A stretch of 18,110 nucleotides of DNA, from assembly GCA_002413665.1 (NCBI GenBank), contig DHXK01000134.1:931-19040 (forward strand), given 5' to 3'. Each line of letters starts with the position of its first letter. Positions within the stretch are counted from its first letter, which is position 1. The position numbers were made by a program, and so were the translations under genes. The notes under the pieces were generated by a model. That model saw nothing but the letters and a program-made list of their open reading frames with translations. It did no database searches and was not told the DNA's origin. Positions 7,608 through 15,176 of the stretch are shown here, piece after piece. The DNA is from Legionellales bacterium UBA5158. Its GTDB lineage: Bacteria; Pseudomonadota; Gammaproteobacteria; DSM-16500.

Positions 7608-9905
7608 TTAATACCGTCTATTTTGATTGCCTCCTTGAGGATAAGTTGGAAAATTATCTTGTTGATTGGGAGCGCTTGCAGGTTGAAAATAGGTATGAGT
7701 TTGCATGCCAAATCCTCCAGGATTCAATTGTGGAAAGAGAGGCATGACCCCAGGCTGTTGTGCGTTATGTAAACTTTGTTGTAAAAGTAACCATTGCAAC
7801 ATTAAAGGATCTACCTGAGGCTGTAAACCTTGATTTTGCATGTTAGAGAACGATGGTTGTTGTGGCTGCAGCTGACCTATGTATGGGGGTTGATATTGTG
7901 GTTGTGCTTGCACTTGACTTGCGTAATGTTGCATTTGCCCTGAAGGATTTTGTGCAGCCATGTATTGTTGTTGGAAGTGGTTCAATTGTCCTGGATAGGC
8001 AAGAGGTTGTTGATATTGAACCGATGAAGGAAGTAATGCACTCATAGGTTGTTGCTGTGCCCCACTTCTATGTTGCTGTACTGCTGGTATAGATGGAGAC
8101 TTAGGTTGAGCAAATAAGCTATGCTTCATTCCCATTTGGAAACCTGCCCCAGGGTTAGTCGCTGGAGAAGGCATAACAGGAGTTTTTGCAACAACCGCTG
8201 GCAGTGCTGTTGATGAGCTCGATGCTTTATTAGAAATATCTGGATTAAATTCTTTTGAGGTAGCCTTTAATTTTGTAGTCGGTGTGGGTGCGGCAATAGA
8301 AGCAGGTGCTTTAATTGATGGACTGACTGCGTTTGCTGTAGAAGTTGGGTTAAATTCTTTTGATGTCGCCTTTAATTTTGTAGCGGCTGCTGGTGGTGAT
8401 TGTATTTCAGCACTTGATGTGTCGCTCGTAGCAGGCACAACGACAGGCTGTTGAGTGTCAATTGTCTTCGTTACAGGGAGCGCGCTAGCGGCTTGCTGCT
8501 CTTTTTGAGGTGATGAAGGACTTGAGCTAGCTTGGTCTCTTTGCTGGCTGTGGGGTTGCTCTTCGGGTGCTTTAACAACCTTTGCATCATCTTCTAAAAA
8601 AGAATTGCTTAAGATGTCGTTTGTGATGTCTATCAATTCAGGTATTGCATTACTGACTGGCAGTGGAGAGTCTGTACTTTCTGCGGAGCTTGATGAGTCA
8701 TCATACAATTGTGAAGGATCAAAAGCAGGATTTCTTTCTTTTTTTAAAGTACTTTTATTTTCTTCGGGTATACTTTCCATCTTTCGTGCATCTAATTTTG
8801 CAGCATTATGAGTTCGTCGTGCTGTCTCAGCGGATTGGTAATTTTTGATTTTCCTTATAGTTTTTTTAGAGGTTGGTTGTTTTAATTTCTCAAAAATCTC
8901 AAAAACAGAGGGGCCTAATTCGCTAGCATCTCTAATCCTATCTTCTTCGGGTATTACATTCTCTTCTTGTTCAGCTCTTCTCTGCATTTTTTCCGCTTTT
9001 TTTTCATCATAGGTATACTTAACAACATTAATGCGATCTTGAGCATCTAATAAATTGAATGTTTTTAAAAGATCAGATAAAGGAACAGTTTTATCAATTT
9101 TTTTAGGTGCTTTTATTACGGTCGGTTTCTTTTTTAATTCGACAGGTGCTTTTTTAGCAGGAGATTTGAAACGGGGTAAATCCGAGAGCTTATTAGCTGA
9201 AGGTCTAGAAAACATTTCCATAGAATGATTAATTTCAACATTATCTGCGGGAATTTCTGGAGCGGCGTTATCTCTTTGACTTTCTGCTTCTAGTTGTTTG
9301 GATTCTGATAAAGAAGATGCTGCCTCTTGTAAAGGTATATTGTCAGAAGGTAAGCTTGATGCCTGATCAGAGGGTTTTATTTTTTCTGCAGCATCCAATT
9401 CACTAGACGGACTTTTTACTTCTGCTGAAAATTTTGATTCGTACTCCTCAGGATTTACTTCTTGTGCTTCTACATTTAATTGTCTATTACGATATATTTC
9501 TGCTTCTGTTTTTTCACGAATAGTATTTTGATATTTTTCAAATTCGTTCATGAGTGAAGTCAATGTTGAAGGAGGGACGTACTCAACTAGTTTCCATTCT
9601 TTTTCCTTATCTTTCTTCGCAACCTTTAAAAAACCCTTATGAATTTTGTTAACTAAGCTCATGTAAAACTTTTGTGAATTGCCAGGCGAGACCACATCTG
9701 AATACTGAGGAAATTGCTCTACAAAATACGATGTGTCACGAATAAAGCCCAAGAAGTCCTTGCGACCTAAGACGAGAGCGCTAATATTATTCGTCAATGC
9801 CTTGCTATATCGTAAATCATAAATTTGATACTCTCCTCTGTCAGAGAAGCGAGAAAACGTATATCCTCTGCGTTTAGCATCTAGTACATCATTAAATTCA
9901 TCCAT
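7608..9905 (-). CDS. Low-complexity protein with two PAM2-like motifs and Q/P-rich tail (3' part of a split gene)
   Basis: 765 residues from the first ATG, but no ribosome binding site precedes it. Coding-like sequence continues upstream in frame to the stop of the neighbouring gene, so this is probably the downstream half of a longer gene. Residues 1-135 are globular and mostly helical. Residues 140-270 are acidic and Ser-rich, then strongly basic (KSPAKKAPVELKKKPTVIKA). Residues 275-400 hold charged helices, and 400-510 are a Ser/Pro/Gln linker. TKLKATSKEFNP occurs at 509-520 and again at 544-555. It fits the PAM2 spacing L-x(3)-[AS]-x-E-F-x-P, compared with LNPNAKEFNP in ataxin-2. Residues 585-765 are Q/P/Y-rich and prion-like. 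No signal peptide, no enzyme motif. Likely a secreted host-directed protein (inference). Confidence 0.72.
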   Translation of the reverse strand: MDEFNDVLDAKRRGYTFSRFSDRGEYQIYDLRYSKALTNNISALVLGRKDFLGFIRDTSYFVEQFPQYSDVVSPGNSQKFYMSLVNKIHKGFLKVAKKDKEKEWKLVEYVPPSTLTSLMNEFEKYQNTIREKTEAEIYRNRQLNVEAQEVNPEEYESKFSAEVKSPSSELDAAEKIKPSDQASSLPSDNIPLQEAASSLSESKQLEAESQRDNAAPEIPADNVEINHSMEMFSRPSANKLSDLPRFKSPAKKAPVELKKKPTVIKAPKKIDKTVPLSDLLKTFNLLDAQDRINVVKYTYDEKKAEKMQRRAEQEENVIPEEDRIRDASELGPSVFEIFEKLKQPTSKKTIRKIKNYQSAETARRTHNAAKLDARKMESIPEENKSTLKKERNPAFDPSQLYDDSSSSAESTDSPLPVSNAIPELIDITNDILSNSFLEDDAKVVKAPEEQPHSQQRDQASSSPSSPQKEQQAASALPVTKTIDTQQPVVVPATSDTSSAEIQSPPAAATKLKATSKEFNPTSTANAVSPSIKAPASIAAPTPTTKLKATSKEFNPDISNKASSSSTALPAVVAKTPVMPSPATNPGAGFQMGMKHSLFAQPKSPSIPAVQQHRSGAQQQPMSALLPSSVQYQQPLAYPGQLNHFQQQYMAAQNPSGQMQHYASQVQAQPQYQPPYIGQLQPQQPSFSNMQNQGLQPQVDPLMLQWLLLQQSLHNAQQPGVMPLFPQLNPGGFGMQTHTYFQPASAPNQQDNFPTYPQGGNQNRRY
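8241..8375 (-). repeat. Pair of PAM2-like motif copies
   Basis: The ten core residues LKATSKEFNP are encoded at 8346-8375 and 8241-8270, 35 residues apart; the two preceding residues, TK, are also shared. The two 30-base copies differ at three positions, all third-codon and synonymous (GCG/GCT, ACA/ACC, AAC/AAT), while the sequence between and around them has diverged. This pattern suggests the peptide itself is under selection. In PAM2 peptides the Leu and Phe are the main anchors into the MLLE pocket of poly(A)-binding protein, and both are present. The usual Asn after Leu is Lys here and the usual Ala is Ser. Confidence 0.6.
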
Positions 9906-10043
9906 AATTTTTCTGAAATAAACATTCTTATAACGTTCAAGAAGTTCATTGCAGAGAACCAGCGAATGTAGATTTGCATCTTTGTTGTCAAGTTCAACTA
10001 ACCCTAGGTCATAGGTGTAAATATCAGAGATATTTGCCTGTTA
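9906..10043 (-). other. In-frame stop and 45-codon coding bridge between the two halves of the giant gene
   Basis: TAA at 10041-10043 ends the 1544-codon frame. The next 45 codons stay open in the same frame and run directly into the ATG at 9905. They contain no ATG, GTG or TTG, and read like protein: YTYDLGLVELDNKDA, then SLVLCNELLERYKNVYFRKI. The stop context is AAA-TAA-CAG; a C after the stop is known as a leaky context. Possible readings are a recent nonsense mutation, a sequencing or assembly error, or deliberate readthrough. Confidence 0.75.
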
Positions 10044-13000
10044 TTTTAAGCTATCAAAGGACGCGATAAATTGATCGTCTAATGCTTCAGTATAGGGATT
10101 TATGATAATTAAATTTGTACGAATGCTAAAACGTTTTTCACTGTAAGGATCTGTAGCTTTGTCCCATTCCGATTCTGGAGCCATATAGAGATAGATATAC
10201 GCTAAAACAAACACATATTTATCCGCCGCAGGATTACCATCGGGATTGTTATTTGTGTTCGCAACATATGCCTCAAATGTTAAGTCTCTTTTATCAAGGT
10301 CTTTTACAATTCTTGATGTTTTCACCGCAAAAGAATCTGAACCAGGAATTGCTTGAGATATAGATTCTTGAGGTGGTTTGATTTCAGCAGATTTCTGGTT
10401 TTCTTTTTTTACATTGGGTATCGGTTTGCTAGGCTTTACAGGATTACTTACAGGATTATTTACAGGATTATTTACAGGATTATTTACAGGATTAACTGTG
10501 GATACTGGATGCGCCTGTATATAATTTTGGGTCAAAGTCACAAAATCAGTGATCTCCATCATCTGAATCGGTTCGCCACTAAGGAAGTGTATTTTTATAG
10601 GTTGTGCATGCTTAAGCATCTGCTCAGCAAACCTAACATCATATGGATCCTTAGCAGACATTAACGCATCAGAGGCTCGAGTGATATCCCACGCATAAGC
10701 AAATTCTGTGATATTTTTAGGTAAAAATGTGGCTTTTTTATAAAGTTGAAACCCTTTTATGAGAGGCATTACTACAAGCTGTTGTTTGCTTTCTTCATTT
10801 CTGTCATCTGGATTACGGAATAGATCAGTATTAAAAATGTTGTTACTACTACTATCCGCGGCCATAAAGGATGATGACGTTAGTTGTTTTGCAAGATTTT
10901 GTAAAATACGGAGATTATTATCTAACGCTGAATCATCTAAGATTAAATTTGGAGTGAGATATAAAAGATTTTTTTGGAGATTTTTAAATTTGCTTTTTAT
11001 ATCTGGATCAATGTTTATTGATGAAGGGCTATTTATGAACTGCTCGCATTTAGCTGAAATCATACCTTGCAACGCATGAAGAATAATATTTTTAACATAT
11101 TTTGTATGGCTATTTTCATGAGTAGTGCAGTATTGTAAAATGAAATTGATTTCTTTGTCGACGTAAGTCTGGCTAAGCTGTGCTTGAGCAGGCGGTTGAG
11201 GAAGAGCAGGTTGAGCTATTATTGCCTCATTTTGTGGTGTCGGTGCAGCTGCACGAATATCATTAATTATAAATGGCTTGTTTACTGTTTTAAGAAACTC
11301 ATAAGTAACGTCTAAGTAATCAATTTGGTGATGAAAGGCTTCTGCAATATTCTTAAAAGCTATGCTTAACTCAACTTTGAAAGGTTTTAATATAGCCACG
11401 GTTCTCGCTATTGCAAATGCGAATGCAGGAAGTAAAATATTAAGATCTACACTGTCCCGTTGAGACAATAAGAAATTCAAATAGTTTAGTGCTTGATTTT
11501 CAAGTTGAGCTTGGCTACGAATTATTTCATCATTGTCTTGATTACGTAGAAATTTTTTAAAAAATGATTGACTTATTATTTTATTTTCAAACGTCGAAAG
11601 GGTTGTCATATCATCTGGAAGAAAAATTATTTTATTATCTTCTTCTGATAATAATAGTTTGTTTTCTTCTGGCATAATGGCTAACTTAGGCACTCTTTCA
11701 AAATAGTCGATAACTTTTATTGAGTATTGTAAGAGAGAATGTAAATTTGATTTTATGAACTCTGGTGTCGAATTTCGCGGCAATTCAATATTATTATTAT
11801 GCTCTATTAATAAATCATAATGACTATAAATTTTTTGTAAAAAACGAGTATACGCGTATTTAGAGAACACATCGAAACGGTGAAAGGAAACCAACTCAAA
11901 AATTCTCGCTGATAAGGCTATGAGTGAATAGATAAAAACATTGGCGCTTTCTTGGCTGAGATCTCGGCCGTGTTCGAATTCCCAGATAGCATATTTTAAT
12001 TCGTTGACACGTGTTTTTAAATTCACGATAAATTCTTTTGCGTTTTCCCGATTTGGAACAGGCCTATATGGACGAATACTACTTTGGTTGGGCTTTAATG
12101 AAGAAGCGGAAATTAATTCCGATTCGTCTGACAAATCTAATGCAGCACTTTGGCGATGCTTTCCTTCAGGTTCTTTTTCCTCATCTGCAGCTGGTTCAGA
12201 TGATTGTGCAGCTTCAATAGTGGGTGCTTGATTTTGTACTAGGGCAGATTCAATTGATTCTTCTGAGGCTGGGGTAACAGATGCTGGAATAGCAGATGCT
12301 GAGCTTTGATGAGAAGACGTGTTAAGAGGAAGTAGTGCCTTGGGCGCAAGGCCTTTAGGGGGTAAGCCTAAAGTTGAGGTATTAGGTCTGTAAGTTTGTT
12401 CAAGCACGTAATCATCACATTCAAGAATGAATTTTTTGATAATTTCATTATCAACTTCATTTCTCGAAAGAAACGTATTGAAGATGGATTTAGAATATTT
12501 TCTAAGAATGTCTGGAAGTCCTCTTTCACGCTCAGGGAAGTTTAATAATAAATATTCAGCTTGAGCTATGCTCCATACATAAGCTGATTTTGAAATATCA
12601 TCAAGAGGGAAATTTCTTTCATAATAATTTATCATAGCGAGACAAGGCTTGAGTATTCCATGCTTTGTAGAATCTAGAGTATTTGTCTTGGTAGGCAGAA
12701 ATAATTTATGTTTGAAAAATGGATTAGACACATTCATATTATCGTTAATGTTCTCGTCACTAAATTTACTTATTTCTAATACTAAATCATATGCTAATTG
12801 GTAATTTTCAATAATTGTTTTAACATTAATATTTAAATCTGAACCTAGTTGAAATAAATTTTTATAGAGAATGTTAAATTTCGCGCGAACCTGTGGTGAT
12901 AACGTATCATCATTTGATAGAGTTAAGCTATATACAGCTACCAAACCCAATAATGCATTTGTCAATAGTATTTTTTTAGAGTTCGTAAAATGTTTCTCGT

Positions 13001-14675
13001 TTTGATCACAATAATAGATGAGATTATTTATTTGTATATCTGCATAGTCATCAACAGATCTCATATTTTTTGCTTTTGTAGGCTCACTAATTAACGGAGA
13101 AGAAGTCATCTGAGCGGCGGCTTGTGTTGGGCTTACAGCTTGCGATGCTGGTTTTGTTGAGTCAGCTGCGGAAGAAAATTGAGGCTTCTTTTGTGCATCA
13201 GTAGCTGCAGGTGGTGAAGCTGCACTAGTTATTTGCGCTGGGCTTGTTGCTTGCGATGCTGGTTTTGTTGAGCCAGCTGCGGAAGAAAATTGAGGCTTCT
13301 TTTGTGCATCAGTGGCTGCAGGTGGTGAAGCTGCACTAGTTATTTGCGCTGGGTTTGTTGCTTGTGATGCTGGTGTTATAGATTCAGCTGGGGAAATAGG
13401 TTGTGCCTTCTTTGGGGTCTTGCTCGCTGGAGCTTCTGGACTTGTAGCCTCTTCTATTACAAATGGTTTTGGTTTGGGTTGAAATGATTGTCGTTGCTCA
13501 CTCATAAACTGATTTATTTTTGCAGCGTATTCTCTTCCGTGTCTAAAACCTTTTGCTATTTCTGCCATTAAATCATCAGGTATTTTGTTAGCATCTTTTA
13601 ATAGTGCACAAGCTCGAGCAATAGTAAACGCTTGAGCATGAGTGATAAATTTTATAGGCAAATCCTTACCTTGCTCATTATAAAATTCTATGAGAGCGAC
13701 ACATCTAGAAAACGTATTTTGATTGACTCTCATTTGATCTTTCTTTTGGTCTAATTCTTTCATTGCTTCATAAAATAAAGTCTCTTCAATATCATTAAAT
13801 CGAAATTGTGATTTATTTGGAATATTTCTAAAAGCTTTGACTAATGTTTTTGCGAAATGTTTTAAGTTGTCAAAATACATTTTTGCATAGTTAGCGGTGC
13901 ATTGGTTGGGACTCTCAATGTCTTGATAACCTTTTCCTTGATTTGGCCAATTAATAAATAATGTTGAGGTATGAAAAAGATTATTTCTAAGAGTTCGTGT
14001 AGAGTTAAGTGGAAAGAGGGCCGATGCTTGCATCTGTGTGTTAAACTCAAAAATTCGTGCTAATAACGAAAGCAAAACATTGCTCATTATCATGTGGAAT
14101 TCTTTAGTTGATTTTTTAGATGCATCACAAAATTGAACGATAGAAGATAATTCTTCAACTGATGATTTAATTAATCTTGTTGCCTCAGCTATTTCCATGT
14201 GATCAGCTAATGTCACATCATCAGGTTGAAAATTTCGAAAATGCTTATTTGCATATCTTTCTATGGCTGCTGCTTGATTTTCTTCAGGAGTGGGGTTTGC
14301 TCTCACGAATTTCTGTCTGCCGCCCGAACTACTGCTCAAAGCCCTATGTCTGTTTCTAGCGCTGCGCTCAAGTTCTTGTTGTTCTAATCTGTCTTGTTCT
14401 GCTTGTTGTTTTTTAGCGAGTACTTGTGCTTTTTTTTCTTGTTCTTCTCTTATTAGTCTATCCTTTTCTTCTTGAGCTTTTCGCTCTACTTCACGTTGTT
14501 GCTTTTCTGCGGCTGCTCTAACTTTAAATTCGGCTTTACGAATTTCACTTTCTGCTAGTTCTTGTTTTCGTTGCTCAGCAAGAAGTTCCTTTTCTTTTTG
14601 TTTTTCTGCGTTCCTCGCTGCAATTTTTGCAGCTATCTCTTCTTTGCTTTGTTTAGGATTATTAGATGATTTCAT
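10041..14675 (-). CDS. Giant modular helical protein with N-terminal coiled coil (5' part of a split gene)
   Basis: 1544 residues; AGGAG lies 11 bases before the ATG. Residues 1-112 are a Lys/Glu/Gln/Ala-rich coiled coil. Four helical modules follow, joined by Pro/Ala/Ser linkers: about 155-395 (A), 541-760 (B), 877-1135 (A) and 1169-1385 (B). A modules share LLARIFEF/LSARIFEL and AFTIARACALLK/AFAIARTVAILK, and a final helix with IAKGFRH/IAEAFHH. B modules share INNLIYYC/INFILQYC, RAKFNILYKNL/KSKFKNLQKNL and SAYVWSIAQA/FAYAWDITRA. A fifth module begins near 1449 (KYVFVLAYIYLYMA) and is cut by the stop at 10041-10043. Linkers contain tandem duplications at 13158-13379 and 10438-10497. No signal peptide, membrane segment or enzyme motif was found and the family is not recognised. 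The build suggests a scaffold or secreted effector. Confidence 0.75.
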   Translation of the reverse strand: MKSSNNPKQSKEEIAAKIAARNAEKQKEKELLAEQRKQELAESEIRKAEFKVRAAAEKQQREVERKAQEEKDRLIREEQEKKAQVLAKKQQAEQDRLEQQELERSARNRHRALSSSSGGRQKFVRANPTPEENQAAAIERYANKHFRNFQPDDVTLADHMEIAEATRLIKSSVEELSSIVQFCDASKKSTKEFHMIMSNVLLSLLARIFEFNTQMQASALFPLNSTRTLRNNLFHTSTLFINWPNQGKGYQDIESPNQCTANYAKMYFDNLKHFAKTLVKAFRNIPNKSQFRFNDIEETLFYEAMKELDQKKDQMRVNQNTFSRCVALIEFYNEQGKDLPIKFITHAQAFTIARACALLKDANKIPDDLMAEIAKGFRHGREYAAKINQFMSEQRQSFQPKPKPFVIEEATSPEAPASKTPKKAQPISPAESITPASQATNPAQITSAASPPAATDAQKKPQFSSAAGSTKPASQATSPAQITSAASPPAATDAQKKPQFSSAADSTKPASQAVSPTQAAAQMTSSPLISEPTKAKNMRSVDDYADIQINNLIYYCDQNEKHFTNSKKILLTNALLGLVAVYSLTLSNDDTLSPQVRAKFNILYKNLFQLGSDLNINVKTIIENYQLAYDLVLEISKFSDENINDNMNVSNPFFKHKLFLPTKTNTLDSTKHGILKPCLAMINYYERNFPLDDISKSAYVWSIAQAEYLLLNFPERERGLPDILRKYSKSIFNTFLSRNEVDNEIIKKFILECDDYVLEQTYRPNTSTLGLPPKGLAPKALLPLNTSSHQSSASAIPASVTPASEESIESALVQNQAPTIEAAQSSEPAADEEKEPEGKHRQSAALDLSDESELISASSLKPNQSSIRPYRPVPNRENAKEFIVNLKTRVNELKYAIWEFEHGRDLSQESANVFIYSLIALSARIFELVSFHRFDVFSKYAYTRFLQKIYSHYDLLIEHNNNIELPRNSTPEFIKSNLHSLLQYSIKVIDYFERVPKLAIMPEENKLLLSEEDNKIIFLPDDMTTLSTFENKIISQSFFKKFLRNQDNDEIIRSQAQLENQALNYLNFLLSQRDSVDLNILLPAFAFAIARTVAILKPFKVELSIAFKNIAEAFHHQIDYLDVTYEFLKTVNKPFIINDIRAAAPTPQNEAIIAQPALPQPPAQAQLSQTYVDKEINFILQYCTTHENSHTKYVKNIILHALQGMISAKCEQFINSPSSINIDPDIKSKFKNLQKNLLYLTPNLILDDSALDNNLRILQNLAKQLTSSSFMAADSSSNNIFNTDLFRNPDDRNEESKQQLVVMPLIKGFQLYKKATFLPKNITEFAYAWDITRASDALMSAKDPYDVRFAEQMLKHAQPIKIHFLSGEPIQMMEITDFVTLTQNYIQAHPVSTVNPVNNPVNNPVNNPVSNPVKPSKPIPNVKKENQKSAEIKPPQESISQAIPGSDSFAVKTSRIVKDLDKRDLTFEAYVANTNNNPDGNPAADKYVFVLAYIYLYMAPESEWDKATDPYSEKRFSIRTNLIIINPYTEALDDQFIASFDSLK
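10438..10497 (-). repeat. Five 12-bp tandem repeats encoding NPVN/NPVS
   Basis: The unit ACAGGATTATTT (+ strand) occurs five times in a row, the first and last copies with small changes. On the coding strand each unit gives Asn-Pro-Val-Asn (or Ser) in residues 1395-1413. It lies in the linker between module four and the fifth module. Copy number is likely to vary by slippage while keeping frame. Confidence 0.9.
13158..13379 (-). repeat. 111-bp tandem duplication in a linker
   Basis: Residues 433-469 and 470-506 of the giant protein are near-identical 37-residue units (for example PASQATSPAQITSAASPP and TDAQKKPQFSSAA in each). A partial third copy (STKPASQA) follows. The DNA copies differ by only a few bases, so the duplication is recent. 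It lengthens the disordered linker between the first and second helical modules without disturbing frame. Confidence 0.9.
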
Positions 14676-14686
14676 TGTCGGTATAA

Positions 14687-14735
14687 CTCCTGCACAAGTT
14701 TAGAGCTTTTTATTATTATAGTGTAAATATTTACA
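14687..14735 (-). promoter_or_regulatory. Promoter, palindromic operator candidate and ribosome binding site of the giant gene
   Basis: On the minus strand a perfect TATAAT lies at 14715-14720. Directly upstream of it is the perfect 14-base palindrome TGTAAATATTTACA (14722-14735), in the place of the -10/-35 spacer. A dimeric regulator bound there would block or steer polymerase. AGGAG at 14687-14691 is the ribosome binding site, 11 bases before the ATG at 14675. No clear -35 was found, which would fit a promoter needing an activator. Confidence 0.45.
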
Positions 14736-14921
14736 ATTATTGACTGTAGTCGACAAAAAATAAACTCTTTTCCATTCAAAGATATACGAAGGTTGCCATC
14801 TTTTTTTACAAAACACAAAATTTCAAATGATTGAAAAGATTAGTTATTACTTATTTAGCGTGGGTGAGCTACTAGAATCCAAGCAAGTGTCTCTAATCAT
14901 TCAAGTATCGTAGGATGAGAT

Positions 14922-14949
14922 TTGTTACAAAAAAGAGTTTTCTTATAAA
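14922..14949 (+). promoter_or_regulatory. Candidate promoter inside the large spacer
   Basis: TTGTTA (14922-14927) and TATAAA (14944-14949) are 16 bases apart. This is the best sigma-70-like pair on the + strand in this spacer. It would start a transcript near 14956 that meets the terminator at 15061-15091. Confidence 0.3.
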
Positions 14950-14955
14950 TGGAAA

Positions 14956-15091
14956 AATGAAATCTTATCTCAAAAAAAAGTCTTCTGAAAATTAAGATCA
15001 GCTCTACTCAAATCTAGGGTTTACGCTAAGGACCTCAAAGTTCACACAGAAAATCAGTTGCTTTGCATCTATCTCATAGGCAAAGTTTTTT
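14956..15091 (+). ncRNA. Possible small RNA or regulatory leader ending at an intrinsic terminator
   Basis: The spacer 14676-15176 (501 bases) has no gene, yet a strong + strand terminator sits at 15061-15091. The nearest promoter-like pair would give a transcript of about 135 bases. It contains a possible 12-codon reading frame (ATG at 14957, with three Lys in a row) of doubtful value. It could be a stand-alone small RNA, or the terminated leader of the Asp-box gene at 15177. Both ends are inferred and no known RNA family was recognised. Confidence 0.25.
15061..15091 (+). terminator. Intrinsic terminator in the spacer
   Basis: CTTTGC (15061-15066) pairs with GCAAAG (15080-15085). Inside, CTAT (15069-15072) pairs with ATAG (15076-15079), leaving a two-base bulge and a three-base loop. 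Six T follow at 15086-15091. There is no protein gene just upstream on this strand for it to serve. Confidence 0.6.
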
Positions 15092-15101
15092 ACTAAATGG
15101 A

Positions 15102-15147
15102 ACAACTGGATGTGTTAGCTAACATGTCGTTCCAGTTGTGCGTTTTT
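15102..15147 (+). terminator. Second terminator-like or attenuator hairpin just before the Asp-box gene
   Basis: ACAACTGGA (15102-15110) pairs perfectly with TCCAGTTGT (15131-15139). The 20-base loop holds the 12-base palindrome TGTTAGCTAACA (15113-15124). GCG and five T (15143-15147) follow. GGAAC/GTTCC (15099-15103 and 15129-15133) offers a competing stem. The hairpin ends about 20 bases before the ribosome binding site of the gene at 15177, so it may be a tandem terminator for an upstream RNA or an attenuator for that gene. Confidence 0.5.
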
Positions 15148-15176
15148 ATATTTTCTATTAAAAACAAGGAAGCTTT

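Noticed and set aside
8655..8745. Third PAM2-like motif (ERNPAFDP, near residue 390 of the 765-residue protein)
   Set aside because: It lacks the anchoring Leu at the right distance and the Ala/Ser; only F-x-P matches.
10353..10664. Plus-strand frame with repeated YRIIYRI units
   Set aside because: It is the antisense shadow of the 12-bp NPVN-coding tandem repeat in the giant gene.
10521..14213. Helical modules as MIF4G/HEAT domains, as in Paip1
   Set aside because: Attractive given the PAM2-like motifs, but no specific MIF4G or HEAT sequence signature could be seen by eye; left as a structural test.
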